Shown: in pieces, positions 1 through 7,005 of the stretch | How positions within the stretch are numbered: position 1 is the first letter of the stretch | Layout of the letters: each line of letters starts with the position of its first letter | Source: JABCZS01 sp041660525 | Lineage (GTDB): Bacteria; Pseudomonadota; Gammaproteobacteria; JABCZS01 | NCBI GenBank assembly: GCA_041660525.1 | Contig: JBAZWD010000017.1 | Location: forward strand, 1 to 35,551 | DNA: 35,551 nucleotides | Reading direction: 5' to 3' | Notes under the pieces: model-generated | Seen by the model: only the letters and a program-made list of their open reading frames with translations | The model's database searches: none | Told to the model about the DNA's origin: nothing | Translations under genes and position numbers: made by a program

Positions 1-1149
1 TTTAGCAAACTTTTCCCATTGACTACATGGAAGCGGTGCATGAGCTTTGACTGCCTTAACACCAGCCTCTTCATTTAAAGAGCCTCTTGTTTCTGGCAGT
101 GCTTGCGCGATTGAAATGATCTTATTTTGCACAGCCCCTTCTTGGTGTTTTAAATAAATTCTTGCACTCACGCTGATAAACACAGATGCCATAATTAAAC
201 CTACCACAATTGGCCAAGCACTGGCGGTAAACATAACTAATCCAGAAATTTGCAAAATTTCCAGCGCAAATCCAAACATAGCTACGCCGCAAGTGAGCCA
301 AGTATTACGTGCGGTCGTTTGAAACGCCATTTCTTGCTCGAAAATATTATGTATTTGTAACAGAGTAAGATTCCCTAAAGCCTCATCCAGTTTTTCTTCA
401 GTTGGATTTGCTATTTGGTATTTGATAAATAATTCTTTTAATTTTTCAAATATTTCATCGGCGGTTTGGGCATTTCTTTTTTCATTTTCGTCGTATAAAT
501 TTGATAAGGTTAATGTAGATTTAGTTTTAGAAAAATCTGCAATAAGTACATGGATTTTATTTAATTCATCAATCCTACGCTGCGCATCCCATGCTGTCAA
601 AAACATACAAATAGAAAAAGTAAGCGGAGCCGCGCCTAAGCCACCTGCCAAAATTTCCATTCCAAAACATTCATAAATAAAAACGGCGGTGAAAACAGTC
701 CCTAGAAGTAGCTGGCGACTTGACCAACGATTGATATTCGCTAAAGCATGATTATCATTTTTTTCTTCTTGCTGTTGCACAAGATAGACTGCGATGATAT
801 CTACCGCACTCCAAATACACCACAATACTAAAGTGGCGGGTAAAAAAACCTCTTCACAAGATTCTTTTAACGCATCCGAAGTATAATTAAGCAAATCTAA
901 TTCAATAATAGAGTAGACCCCAAGCCAAATATAAAAAACATGCGCTGCACGACTACCATGTGCAGCCCACGCGGCGGCATCTAAACGATCTTGATAAGTA
1001 GACATGCCATACCTGTTGGCTGACATATTGCGCTTTAAGAGATGCAATTCATCAAACGTCATAGCGTTATAAGCTGCAAGCTTTTGGTTACGCTCTAGAT
1101 AAGAGATAACTTCCTCTTTTTCCAGCAATTCATTTAGTGAATATGGCAT
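1..1149 (-). CDS. Unrecognised multi-pass membrane protein, C-terminus beyond the window
   Basis: An open frame of 383 codons runs without a stop from an ATG at 1149 to the window edge. AGGAG lies 6 bases upstream of the ATG. The product begins MPYSLNELLEKEEV. It has hydrophobic segments near residues 75-90 (FYIWLGVYSII), 105-125 (LPATLVLWCIWSAVDIIAVY), 148-185, and a pair at about 290-335 (LTCGVAMFGFALEILQISG, IVVGLIMASVFISV). Between these is a charged, probably coiled-coil stretch at about 195-270 (DELNKIH, DENEKRNAQTADEIFEKLKEL). I do not recognise a family. The arrangement of paired membrane segments around a helical cytosolic part is common in type IV effectors, but that is only an analogy. 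It is divergent from the BrnA-like gene, with a 236-bp region between them. Confidence 0.8.
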   Translation of the reverse strand, partial: MPYSLNELLEKEEVISYLERNQKLAAYNAMTFDELHLLKRNMSANRYGMSTYQDRLDAAAWAAHGSRAAHVFYIWLGVYSIIELDLLNYTSDALKESCEEVFLPATLVLWCIWSAVDIIAVYLVQQQEEKNDNHALANINRWSSRQLLLGTVFTAVFIYECFGMEILAGGLGAAPLTFSICMFLTAWDAQRRIDELNKIHVLIADFSKTKSTLTLSNLYDENEKRNAQTADEIFEKLKELFIKYQIANPTEEKLDEALGNLTLLQIHNIFEQEMAFQTTARNTWLTCGVAMFGFALEILQISGLVMFTASAWPIVVGLIMASVFISVSARIYLKHQEGAVQNKIISIAQALPETRGSLNEEAGVKAVKAHAPLPCSQWEKFAK

Positions 1150-1263
1150 GGAAGGCTCCTAGCTTAGGTTCATAAACTAAGCATAGCACTGGATAATTAA
1201 GCGTACATTAAGATTTTAAATGGCCAATTAGGTTTTGCTGCAAAAACATTAATAATTTGATTA

Positions 1264-1292
1264 TTGACAATAATTATCATTTAAGCTCTAAT
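1264..1292 (+). promoter_or_regulatory. Candidate sigma-70 promoter P1 upstream of the BrnA-like gene
   Basis: TTGACA at 1264-1269, a 17-bp spacer and TCTAAT at 1287-1292. Spacing is ideal and the -10 matches at 5 of 6. The overlapping stretch from 1266 (GACAATAATTATCATTTAA) resembles a Fur box at about 13 of 19 positions, which is too weak to claim. Confidence 0.45.
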
Positions 1293-1322
1293 ATTAATTA
1301 TTTTTTAAAGCGTTAAAATATA

Positions 1323-1351
1323 TTGACAAAATTGTAGTGTGTTTTCATAAT
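1323..1351 (+). promoter_or_regulatory. Promoter P2 of the BrnA-like gene
   Basis: A perfect TTGACA (1323-1328), 17 bp, then CATAAT (1346-1351). The predicted transcript start near 1358 leaves a leader of about 28 nt containing GGAG, 9 nt before the ATG at 1386. This is the stronger of the two candidate promoters. Confidence 0.65.
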
Positions 1352-1385
1352 TAGATTAAGGATAACTGGATTGGAGAAAATATTC

Positions 1386-1697
1386 ATGGCAAAGAAATCA
1401 TCCACATCATCTCAGCACGAGTCGCTACATTACGTGAGCAACGACTCTATTTCTCTTACCGATGAAATTATTCATCAATTAGAAGAAGCATCAAAGCGTC
1501 CTATTGATCTCACCGATCCAGATGCACCAGAAATAACTGATTTTACAAATTTTCAGCAAGGCAAATTCTATCGCCCTATTAAAAAACAAATTACTCTGCG
1601 TGTAGATGCAGATGTTCTCGCATGGTTTAAAGAAAGATCAAATAAATATCAAACGCTTATAAACAAAGCTTTGCGCGAATATGCCATCAATCATTAA
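1386..1697 (+). CDS. Solitary BrnA-like antitoxin
   Basis: 103 aa. The C-terminal half (from FYRPIKKQITLRVDADVLAWF to the YQTLINKALREY segment) has the pattern of the BrnA antitoxin family: a beta strand of the ribbon-helix-helix type, then a helix with YQT.IN..LR. The preceding DPDAPEITD segment is also typical. BrnA normally neutralises the RelE-fold RNase BrnT and represses the brnTA operon. BrnT is usually encoded immediately upstream, but no such gene lies here: the 236 bp upstream hold only promoters. It is therefore an orphan, either a remnant, a stand-alone regulator, or an antitoxin acting on a toxin elsewhere. I chose ATG 1386 because GGAG sits 9 nt before it; a TTG at 1371 would add five residues but lacks a ribosome binding site. 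Confidence 0.8.
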   Translation: MAKKSSTSSQHESLHYVSNDSISLTDEIIHQLEEASKRPIDLTDPDAPEITDFTNFQQGKFYRPIKKQITLRVDADVLAWFKERSNKYQTLINKALREYAINH

Positions 1698-1712
1698 AAT
1701 AAAATAGAATGC

Positions 1713-2814
1713 TCAACACCCCTGCTTCAAACTCGCTTCAATAAATTCCAACAAATCGCCATCTAATACCGATTGTGTATTACCAATCTCTACGCCGGTT
1801 CTTAGATCTTTAATACGTGAAGCATCTAAAACATAAGATCGAATTTGATGTCCCCAGCCAATATCGGTTTTGGATTCTTCTAACACTTGTTGTGTAGCTT
1901 TTCTTTTTTGTTCTTCAAATTCATAAAGTTTTGCTTTTAATTGCTTCATCGCTTGGGCTTTATTTTTATGTTGCGAGCGATCGTTTTGACATTGCACCAC
2001 TATGCCTGTGGGTTCATGCGTGATTCTTACTGCAGAATCTGTACGATTTACGTGTTGACCACCGGCGCCGCTGGCGCGATAGGTATCTATTCTTAAATCA
2101 GCAGGATTAATATCAACGACAATATCATCATCAATTTCAGGCGAAACAAATACAGAAGCAAATGAAGTATGTCTGCGGTTTCCTGAATCAAATGGCGATT
2201 TGCGCACTAAACGGTGCACGCCAGTTTCTGTGCGCAACCAACCAAATGCATAATCGCCTTGCACATAAATTGTTACACTTTTAATACCCGCAACTTCGCC
2301 CGCGGAGGCTTCCATGAGTTCCGTTTTAAAACCTTGTCTTTCACAAAAACGCAAATACATACGCAGTAACATTTCAGCCCAATCTTGGGCTTCTGTGCCA
2401 CCGCTGCCGGAGTGAATTTCAACATACGCATTATTAGCATCTTGAGAGCCGCAAAACATCCGTTGGAATTCAAGGTTTTCTAAATTTTTTAATAATTTTT
2501 GCGCGTCATTTTGCGCCTCAAGAAATGTGGCTTCATCTTGTTCATCAAGTGCAAGCGTTAACAATTCTTGAGTTTGATCTAAATCATGTAATAAAGAAGC
2601 TAAAGCAGAAACGGTACGCTCTAATTGCGCCCGTTCCCGCCCCAGGGTTTCTGCAAGTTTTGGATCTTGCCAAACATTGGAATCTTCTAACGTGGTTTTT
2701 ATTTCTTCAAGACGCGCTAGTTTTTGATCAAAGTCAAAGATACCTCTTGAGCGCATTGGCGCGTTCATGCATGTCTTTTAATTGTTCAATTAACGGAGCG
2801 CTTTCTATCGTCAT
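1713..2814 (-). CDS. prfB: Peptide chain release factor 2, expressed through a +1 programmed frameshift
   Basis: RF2 releases polypeptides at UGA and UAA codons. The main frame (2735 to 1713) shows the GGQ catalytic loop (GAGGQHVNRTDSAVR) and the RF2-specific SPF codon-recognition tripeptide (RKSPFDSG). The first 26 codons are in another frame: ATG at 2814, MTIESAPLIEQLKDM and onward to ...KRYL, then an in-frame TGA at 2736-2734. Skipping one base at CTT-TGA-C joins them into a 366-aa protein, matching the 365 aa of Escherichia coli RF2. This is the classic RF2 autoregulation: scarce RF2 slows decoding of UGA and allows the shift. The gene starts one base after the sodB stop, so it is probably translated from the sodB transcript. 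A start within the main frame at 2768 would drop the N-terminus and is rejected. Confidence 0.95.
2733..2748 (-). promoter_or_regulatory. prfB +1 recoding signal
   Basis: On the minus strand AAGAGGTATCTTTGAC: a Shine-Dalgarno-like AGAGGT, then TAT, the slippery CTT, the UGA stop and C. Escherichia coli has AGGGGGTATCTTTGAC here. The internal Shine-Dalgarno element is weaker but keeps the short spacing needed for +1 shifting. Confidence 0.92.
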
Positions 2815-2815
2815 T

Positions 2816-3391
2816 TTAGAGGCCCTTCGCTACAAAGTCCCAATTCACTAAATTCCAAAACGCGCCTAAATATTCAGGACGTGCATTTCGGTAATCAATG
2901 TAATAAGCATGTTCCCATACATCGCACGTTAATAAAGCAGTTTTGCTTTCGGTCATGGGTGTACCCGCATTAGAAGTGCTGACAATTTCTAATTTATTAT
3001 CGGCATTTTTAACCAACCAACCCCAACCCGAACCAAAAGTACCCACTGAACATTTTGTAAACGCTTCTTTGAACGCTGCAAAAGAACCAAATGATTCATT
3101 GATAGCATCACGCACTTTACCTGTAGGTTCATTGCCGCCTTTGGGGCTTAGGCAATGCCAATAAAAAGTATGATTCCAGACTTGCGCTGCATTATTAAAG
3201 ATGCCGCCTGTGGATTTCATGATAATGTCTTCTAGGCTCATATCGGCAAATTCGGTATCCGGAATTAAGGTATTCAAATTATTCACATAGGCTTGGTGAT
3301 GTTTGCCATAATGATATTGTAATGTCTCCGCAGAAATGTGCGGTTGTAAGGCATCTTGCGCATAAGGTAGAGGGGGTAATGTAAAACTCAT
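2816..3391 (-). CDS. sodB: Superoxide dismutase [Fe]
   Basis: 191 aa, the normal length for FeSOD; converts superoxide to peroxide and oxygen in the cytoplasm. Metal ligands are visible: His27 in YHYGKHH, His in the VWNHTFYW segment, and Asp and His in DVWEHAYYIDYRN. The Gln in NNAAQVWNH (about residue 69) and the GSGWGWL segment indicate the iron rather than the manganese type. A good AGGAG lies before the ATG. Divergent from grxD across 69 bp, an arrangement I also recall from Coxiella. It is followed one base later by prfB, so the two probably share a transcript. Confidence 0.95.
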   Translation of the reverse strand: MSFTLPPLPYAQDALQPHISAETLQYHYGKHHQAYVNNLNTLIPDTEFADMSLEDIIMKSTGGIFNNAAQVWNHTFYWHCLSPKGGNEPTGKVRDAINESFGSFAAFKEAFTKCSVGTFGSGWGWLVKNADNKLEIVSTSNAGTPMTESKTALLTCDVWEHAYYIDYRNARPEYLGAFWNLVNWDFVAKGL

Positions 3392-3411
3392 ACTAGGCTC
3401 CTTGTGTTTTT

Positions 3412-3440
3412 TTGACTAACTGCGTTAAGATAGCATAAAT
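3412..3440 (+). promoter_or_regulatory. Candidate grxD promoter
   Basis: TTGACT at 3412-3417 and ATAAAT at 3435-3440 with a 17-bp spacer (CATAAA with 16 bp is equally possible). A leader of about 15-20 nt would include AAGG before the ATG at 3461. The region is shared with the divergent sodB gene. Confidence 0.5.
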
Positions 3441-3460
3441 TTAACAGATAAAGGTAGCTT

Positions 3461-3766
3461 ATGAACACGCTGGAAACGATTAAACAACAGATTGCTGAAA
3501 ACAAGATTATTTTATACATGAAGGGCACCCCCGACTTTCCACAATGTGGCTTTTCAGGCCGCGCGGTGCAATTATTAAATGCCTGTGGCGTTGAGAAGTT
3601 TGCCCATGTGAATATTCTAGAAAATCCTGAAATTCGCCAAACTCTACCGCAATATGCGAATTGGCCTACTTTCCCGCAGCTTTATGTTAACGGCGAATTA
3701 ATCGGCGGTTGCGATATTATGCAAGATTTGTTCGAGCAAGGGGAATTGCAGAAGATCGTGATGTAG
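3461..3766 (+). CDS. grxD: Monothiol glutaredoxin of the Grx4 type
   Basis: 101 aa. The CGFS active site (FPQCGFSGRAV) marks the monothiol class that binds and delivers [2Fe-2S] clusters, usually with a BolA partner. The TFPQLYVNGELIGGCDI segment holds the glutathione-binding TFPQ and the GGCD motif. It is somewhat shorter than the Escherichia coli protein (115 aa): the normal GELQ helix is followed almost at once by a TAG stop that lies within a palindromic repeat beginning at 3763. The repeat appears to have replaced the usual poorly conserved tail. Downstream is argD, 53 bp away. Confidence 0.93.
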   Translation: MNTLETIKQQIAENKIILYMKGTPDFPQCGFSGRAVQLLNACGVEKFAHVNILENPEIRQTLPQYANWPTFPQLYVNGELIGGCDIMQDLFEQGELQKIVM

Positions 3767-3786
3767 GGGCGAAAAATCTTTCGCCC
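3763..3786 (+). repeat. Palindromic repeat, copy A, carrying the grxD stop codon
   Basis: GTAGGGGCGAAAAATCTTTCGCCC, 24 of 24 identical to the matching part of the copy at 5126-5149. The core folds into an 8-bp stem GGGCGAAA/TTTCGCCC with a 4-nt loop. The TAG of grxD is bases 3764-3766 of this copy. With no T run it is not a standard terminator, but it could pause or protect the transcript between grxD and argD. Confidence 0.85.
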
Positions 3787-3819
3787 GCGATATTTGATCG
3801 CAACAGGAGAAATCGAATT

Positions 3820-4998
3820 ATGTCCGCATTAATGTCGACTTATCAGCCTTTGCCTATTAGCATAGAAAAAGGCGAAGGCGCCTACCTTTATGATACCAAT
3901 GGTAAAAAATACCTCGATGCTTTTGCCGGCATTGCGGTTTGTAATTTAGGACATTGTCATCCCAAAGTCGTCGCAGCCATTCAAAAACAAGCTGCACAAT
4001 TAATACATTGCTCTAATATGCTCACGCATGAAAACCTAGAACAACTTGCAAAAGAACTCACTCAGCTTGCACAAATGGATAAAGCTTTTTTCTGCAATTC
4101 TGGCGCAGAAGCCAATGAATGTGCCATTAAATTAGCCAGACTTTACGGTCATCAACGCGAAATAAAAAATCCCAGTATTATTGTGATGGAAAATTCTTTT
4201 CATGGTCGCACGCTTGCAACGTTAGCCGCCGGTGGATCGCGCAAAGCGCAAGCAGGTTTTGAACCTTTAGTTTCAGGTTTTTTACGCGCACCTTTTGATG
4301 ATATTGCAGCCTTAGAAAAAATTGCAGCCCATCATCCAGATGTTGTCGCTATTTTAGTAGAACCTGTTCAAGGTGAAGGTGGTATTCGTACCCCACATCC
4401 ACATTATTTAGCGCAAATTAGAAAATTATGTGATGAACATCATTGGTTAATGATGCTCGATGAAGTGCAAACGGGTATGGGCCGCACCGGAAAATTATTT
4501 GCTTATCAACATTCCAATATTATTCCCGATGTAGTGGCTTTAGCAAAAAGTTTAGGAAATGGTTTCCCCATTGGCGCCTGCTTATCTGCAGGAAAAGCCA
4601 AAGATATTTTCCATGTTGGAAATCACGGTTCAACATTTGGTGGAAATCCTTTAGCCTGCGCAGCAGCATTAGCAACTTTAAATGCATTGCAAACAGAAAA
4701 TATCATCGCCAACGTTAATGAAGTTGGACCTTATTTACAAAATAAATTAAAAGAAGCATTAAAAAATATACCACACGTGGTTGAAGTGCGTGGACAAGGA
4801 TTATTAATCGGCATAGAAATGGATGCACCCTGTCGGCATTTATTAGCATTGTTTGCACAAGAAGGTTTATTGGTTAGTACTACTGCAGAAAAAGTAATTC
4901 GTCTTGCGCCGCCTTTGATTATTACATCGGTACATGCGGATTTTATTGTGGATGTTTTAACGCGGGTTCTTAGCAAGCCGCTTGTTATGCAAAAATAA
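3820..4998 (+). CDS. argD: Acetylornithine/ornithine-type aminotransferase
   Basis: 392 aa, class III PLP-dependent aminotransferase, usual length for ArgD. Visible features: the NSGAEANECAIKLAR cofactor-phosphate loop, the SFHGRT segment, the LDEVQTGMGRTG Asp that binds the pyridine nitrogen, and the Schiff-base lysine at about residue 243 in ALAKSLGNGFPIG. ArgD interconverts N-acetylglutamate semialdehyde and N-acetylornithine; related enzymes use succinylornithine or GABA, so the substrate is not certain from sequence. Start ATG 3820 is chosen because AGGAGA lies 8 nt upstream; the longer open frame back to 3709 overlaps grxD and the repeat. No other arg genes are nearby. Confidence 0.85.
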   Translation: MSALMSTYQPLPISIEKGEGAYLYDTNGKKYLDAFAGIAVCNLGHCHPKVVAAIQKQAAQLIHCSNMLTHENLEQLAKELTQLAQMDKAFFCNSGAEANECAIKLARLYGHQREIKNPSIIVMENSFHGRTLATLAAGGSRKAQAGFEPLVSGFLRAPFDDIAALEKIAAHHPDVVAILVEPVQGEGGIRTPHPHYLAQIRKLCDEHHWLMMLDEVQTGMGRTGKLFAYQHSNIIPDVVALAKSLGNGFPIGACLSAGKAKDIFHVGNHGSTFGGNPLACAAALATLNALQTENIIANVNEVGPYLQNKLKEALKNIPHVVEVRGQGLLIGIEMDAPCRHLLALFAQEGLLVSTTAEKVIRLAPPLIITSVHADFIVDVLTRVLSKPLVMQK

Positions 4999-5000
4999 GA

Positions 5001-5149
5001 GGGCGAAAGATTTTTCGCCCCTACGGATGTTGGGCTTTTCCAAATATGATGTTTTGCAAATCTTTTGGGATGTTTGAATATCCAAATATTTTTGGGTATC
5101 CACATATGATGAACACAAACCATCCGTAGGGGCGAAAAATCTTTCGCCC
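5001..5149. repeat. 149-bp element with perfect 29-bp inverted ends, palindromic repeat copies B and C
   Basis: 5001-5029 and 5121-5149 are exact reverse complements and flank 91 bp without an open frame. Each end is also a hairpin (GGGCGAAA/TTTCGCCC). The element begins two bases after the argD stop and ends 62 bp before the rluD stop, so it fills the convergent spacer. It resembles a small non-coding mobile element (MITE-like), but I see no clear target-site duplication. Copy C and copy A share further similarity beyond the core (GATATT, then GAAATCGA-like), so argD is bracketed by partial direct repeats. The next bases (5171-5195) hold an AAAATCGAT tandem repeat. Confidence 0.8.
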
Positions 5150-5211
5150 TGGATATTCGCCTTCAATTGGGAAAATCGATAAAATCGATAAAATGAATAC
5201 GATACTTGTTA

Positions 5212-6168
5212 TTACCGCGGCGTTTTCAATTCCTCTTCCAACAACCGCACCAAAATTTTCATATCCTCCGGCATCGCCACCGTAAAAAACAACGGTTCAT
5301 GCGTCACAGGATGTGAAAAACTTAATTCATAAGAATGCAAAGCCTGACGCTTAAAATGATTAATATACGCGCGGGTTTTTTCAGAAAGATTTTTTGGAAA
5401 ACGCGCACGTCCTGCATAAAGTGGATCGCCCACTAAAGGATAACCAATATAAGCCATATGCACGCGAATTTGATGCGTGCGACCCGTTTCTAATTGACAG
5501 GTAATTAATGTATGCCCTGGCAAACGTTGTTTCAAACGATAATGCGTCACCGCATGTTTACCACCTTCCACAACTGCCATACGCAAACGATTTCCAGAAT
5601 GTCTGCCCATCGGCGCATCCACTTTACCACCGCCGGTCATTTCGCCTTTAACTAAAGCTTCATATTTACGGGTAATTTCATGTTCCGCTAATGCTTTTAC
5701 TAAGGCCGTATGCGCAGGAAGACTACGCGCCACTATCATTAAACCGCTGGTATCTTTATCTAAACGATGCACAATTCCACCGCGTGGCAAATGCACGCAT
5801 TCTGGAAATTGATGCAAAATAGCATTGACTAATGTTCCGGTTTGATGCCCCGCTGCAGGATGCACAACTAAACCCGCAGGTTTATTAATAATGATAATGT
5901 CATCATCCGCATACACAACATCTAAAGCAATTTCTTGCCCGGTCCATTCCACCGCTTCGGGAACATCTGCATGAATAATAACTTCCTCGCCACCTTTTAC
6001 TTTATCGGTCGGTGACCAAACTTCACCATCCACATTGACTTGTTGATTGATAATCCAGGTTTTAATACGCGCGCGCGAGTAATCTGGGAACATGCTTGCT
6101 AAGGCTTGATCTAAGCGCATGCCTTGTAGTGTTTCGGGAATAGTATCTTGGAGATGTACATCTTTCAT
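5212..6168 (-). CDS. rluD: 23S rRNA pseudouridine synthase RluD
   Basis: 318 aa. An N-terminal S4 RNA-binding domain (about residues 15-75, RLDQALASMFPDYSRARIKTWI-like) precedes the RluA-family catalytic domain. The catalytic aspartate is D137 in GGIVHRLDKDTSGL, and the family motifs HPAAGH and LETGRTHQIRVHM are present. RluD modifies uridines 1911, 1915 and 1917 of helix 69 in Escherichia coli. It is divergent from bamD with only 15 bp between the start codons, as in many gammaproteobacteria (rluD/yfiO), so each promoter must lie within the other gene or in the tiny gap. No clear Shine-Dalgarno precedes the ATG. Confidence 0.95.
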   Translation of the reverse strand: MKDVHLQDTIPETLQGMRLDQALASMFPDYSRARIKTWIINQQVNVDGEVWSPTDKVKGGEEVIIHADVPEAVEWTGQEIALDVVYADDDIIIINKPAGLVVHPAAGHQTGTLVNAILHQFPECVHLPRGGIVHRLDKDTSGLMIVARSLPAHTALVKALAEHEITRKYEALVKGEMTGGGKVDAPMGRHSGNRLRMAVVEGGKHAVTHYRLKQRLPGHTLITCQLETGRTHQIRVHMAYIGYPLVGDPLYAGRARFPKNLSEKTRAYINHFKRQALHSYELSFSHPVTHEPLFFTVAMPEDMKILVRLLEEELKTPR

Positions 6169-6183
6169 GGTAGACTGCGCGTT

Positions 6184-6990
6184 ATGAAGAATATCTATCT
6201 TACCACAATTTTGGGCTTATTCGCATTATTACTCGGCTGCTCACCCAGCGAGAAAATCGATCCCTATCATGATTGGTCAGCGCCTGCTATTTATGTACGC
6301 GCCGAAAGTAATTTAATGGATGAAAATTATGAACGCGCTATCCAAGGTTATCAAAGCCTAGAAAACCAATATCCTTTCGGTGATTATACCGAACAAGCGC
6401 AATTATCTTTAATTTATGCAAATTATGAAGCCGAACAATTACCGGCCGCACTTTCTGCTGCAGATCGTTTTATTCGACTACACCCACGTCATCCGCATGT
6501 AGATTATGCCTATTATATGCGCGGCATTATTAAATCTGCAGAAAGCATCAGTACCACATCGCGCGTTTTACCCATAGATTTAACCTTGCGCGATCCGTCT
6601 AATTGGCAAGATGCTTATACTTATTTTATGGAAATGTTGAATCGTTTTCCCAATAGCCGTTACGCGCCCGATGCCAGACAACGCTTAATTGCACTGCGTA
6701 ATTATTTAGCACAATATGAAATCAATGTGGCCGATTATTATATGGCGCGTAAAGCTTATTTAGCCGCGGCACTACGTGCGCATGTTGTACTGAAAGATTT
6801 CCCACAAACCCCGCAACGCATAGATGCCCTAGCCATTATGGCCAAAGCTTATGAAATGCTAGGCATTACGGAATTATCAGAAAAAAGTTATGCAGTCTTA
6901 GAACTCAATGATCCCGAACGTGCAGAAGAAGTCAGAGAACTAAAAATAGAAAATGATGACTCCTTGCCTATACTACCTTTCCGGTTTTAG
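6184..6990 (+). CDS. bamD: Outer membrane protein assembly lipoprotein BamD
   Basis: 268 aa. Begins MKNIYLTTILG with a lipoprotein signal whose lipobox LLGC puts the acylated cysteine at residue 19, so it is anchored to the inner face of the outer membrane. The rest is tetratricopeptide-like helices (YERAIQGYQSLENQYPFGDY, LPAALSAADRFIRLHPRHP, WQDAYTYFMEMLNRFPNSRY), characteristic of BamD/ComL. It is an essential partner of BamA in outer membrane protein insertion. ATG 6184 is chosen because it starts the signal peptide; the earlier frame start at 6148 lies inside rluD. A weak -10 (TAGACT, 6171-6176) ends 7 bases before the ATG and no Shine-Dalgarno is visible, so the mRNA may be leaderless. 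Confidence 0.93.
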   Translation: MKNIYLTTILGLFALLLGCSPSEKIDPYHDWSAPAIYVRAESNLMDENYERAIQGYQSLENQYPFGDYTEQAQLSLIYANYEAEQLPAALSAADRFIRLHPRHPHVDYAYYMRGIIKSAESISTTSRVLPIDLTLRDPSNWQDAYTYFMEMLNRFPNSRYAPDARQRLIALRNYLAQYEINVADYYMARKAYLAAALRAHVVLKDFPQTPQRIDALAIMAKAYEMLGITELSEKSYAVLELNDPERAEEVRELKIENDDSLPILPFRF

Positions 6991-6993
6991 CTG

Positions 6994-6999
6994 TATAAT
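6994..6999 (+). promoter_or_regulatory. Perfect -10 hexamer six bases before the 7006 ATG
   Basis: TATAAT at 6994-6999 is followed by only AGATAC and then ATG. Transcription would begin at or next to the start codon. No good -35 is visible at 17 bp (TACTAC). Confidence 0.45.
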
Positions 7000-7005
7000 A
7001 GATAC

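Noticed and set aside
422..676. 84-codon open frame on the plus strand
   Set aside because: Lies antisense to the 383-codon membrane protein frame, which has a ribosome binding site and protein-like composition.
1266..1284. Fur-box-like sequence at the P1 promoter
   Set aside because: Only about 13 of 19 matches in very AT-rich DNA; not enough.
3709..3819. 37-codon N-terminal extension of argD
   Set aside because: Overlaps grxD and the palindromic repeat; ATG 3820 has AGGAGA and matches ArgD length.
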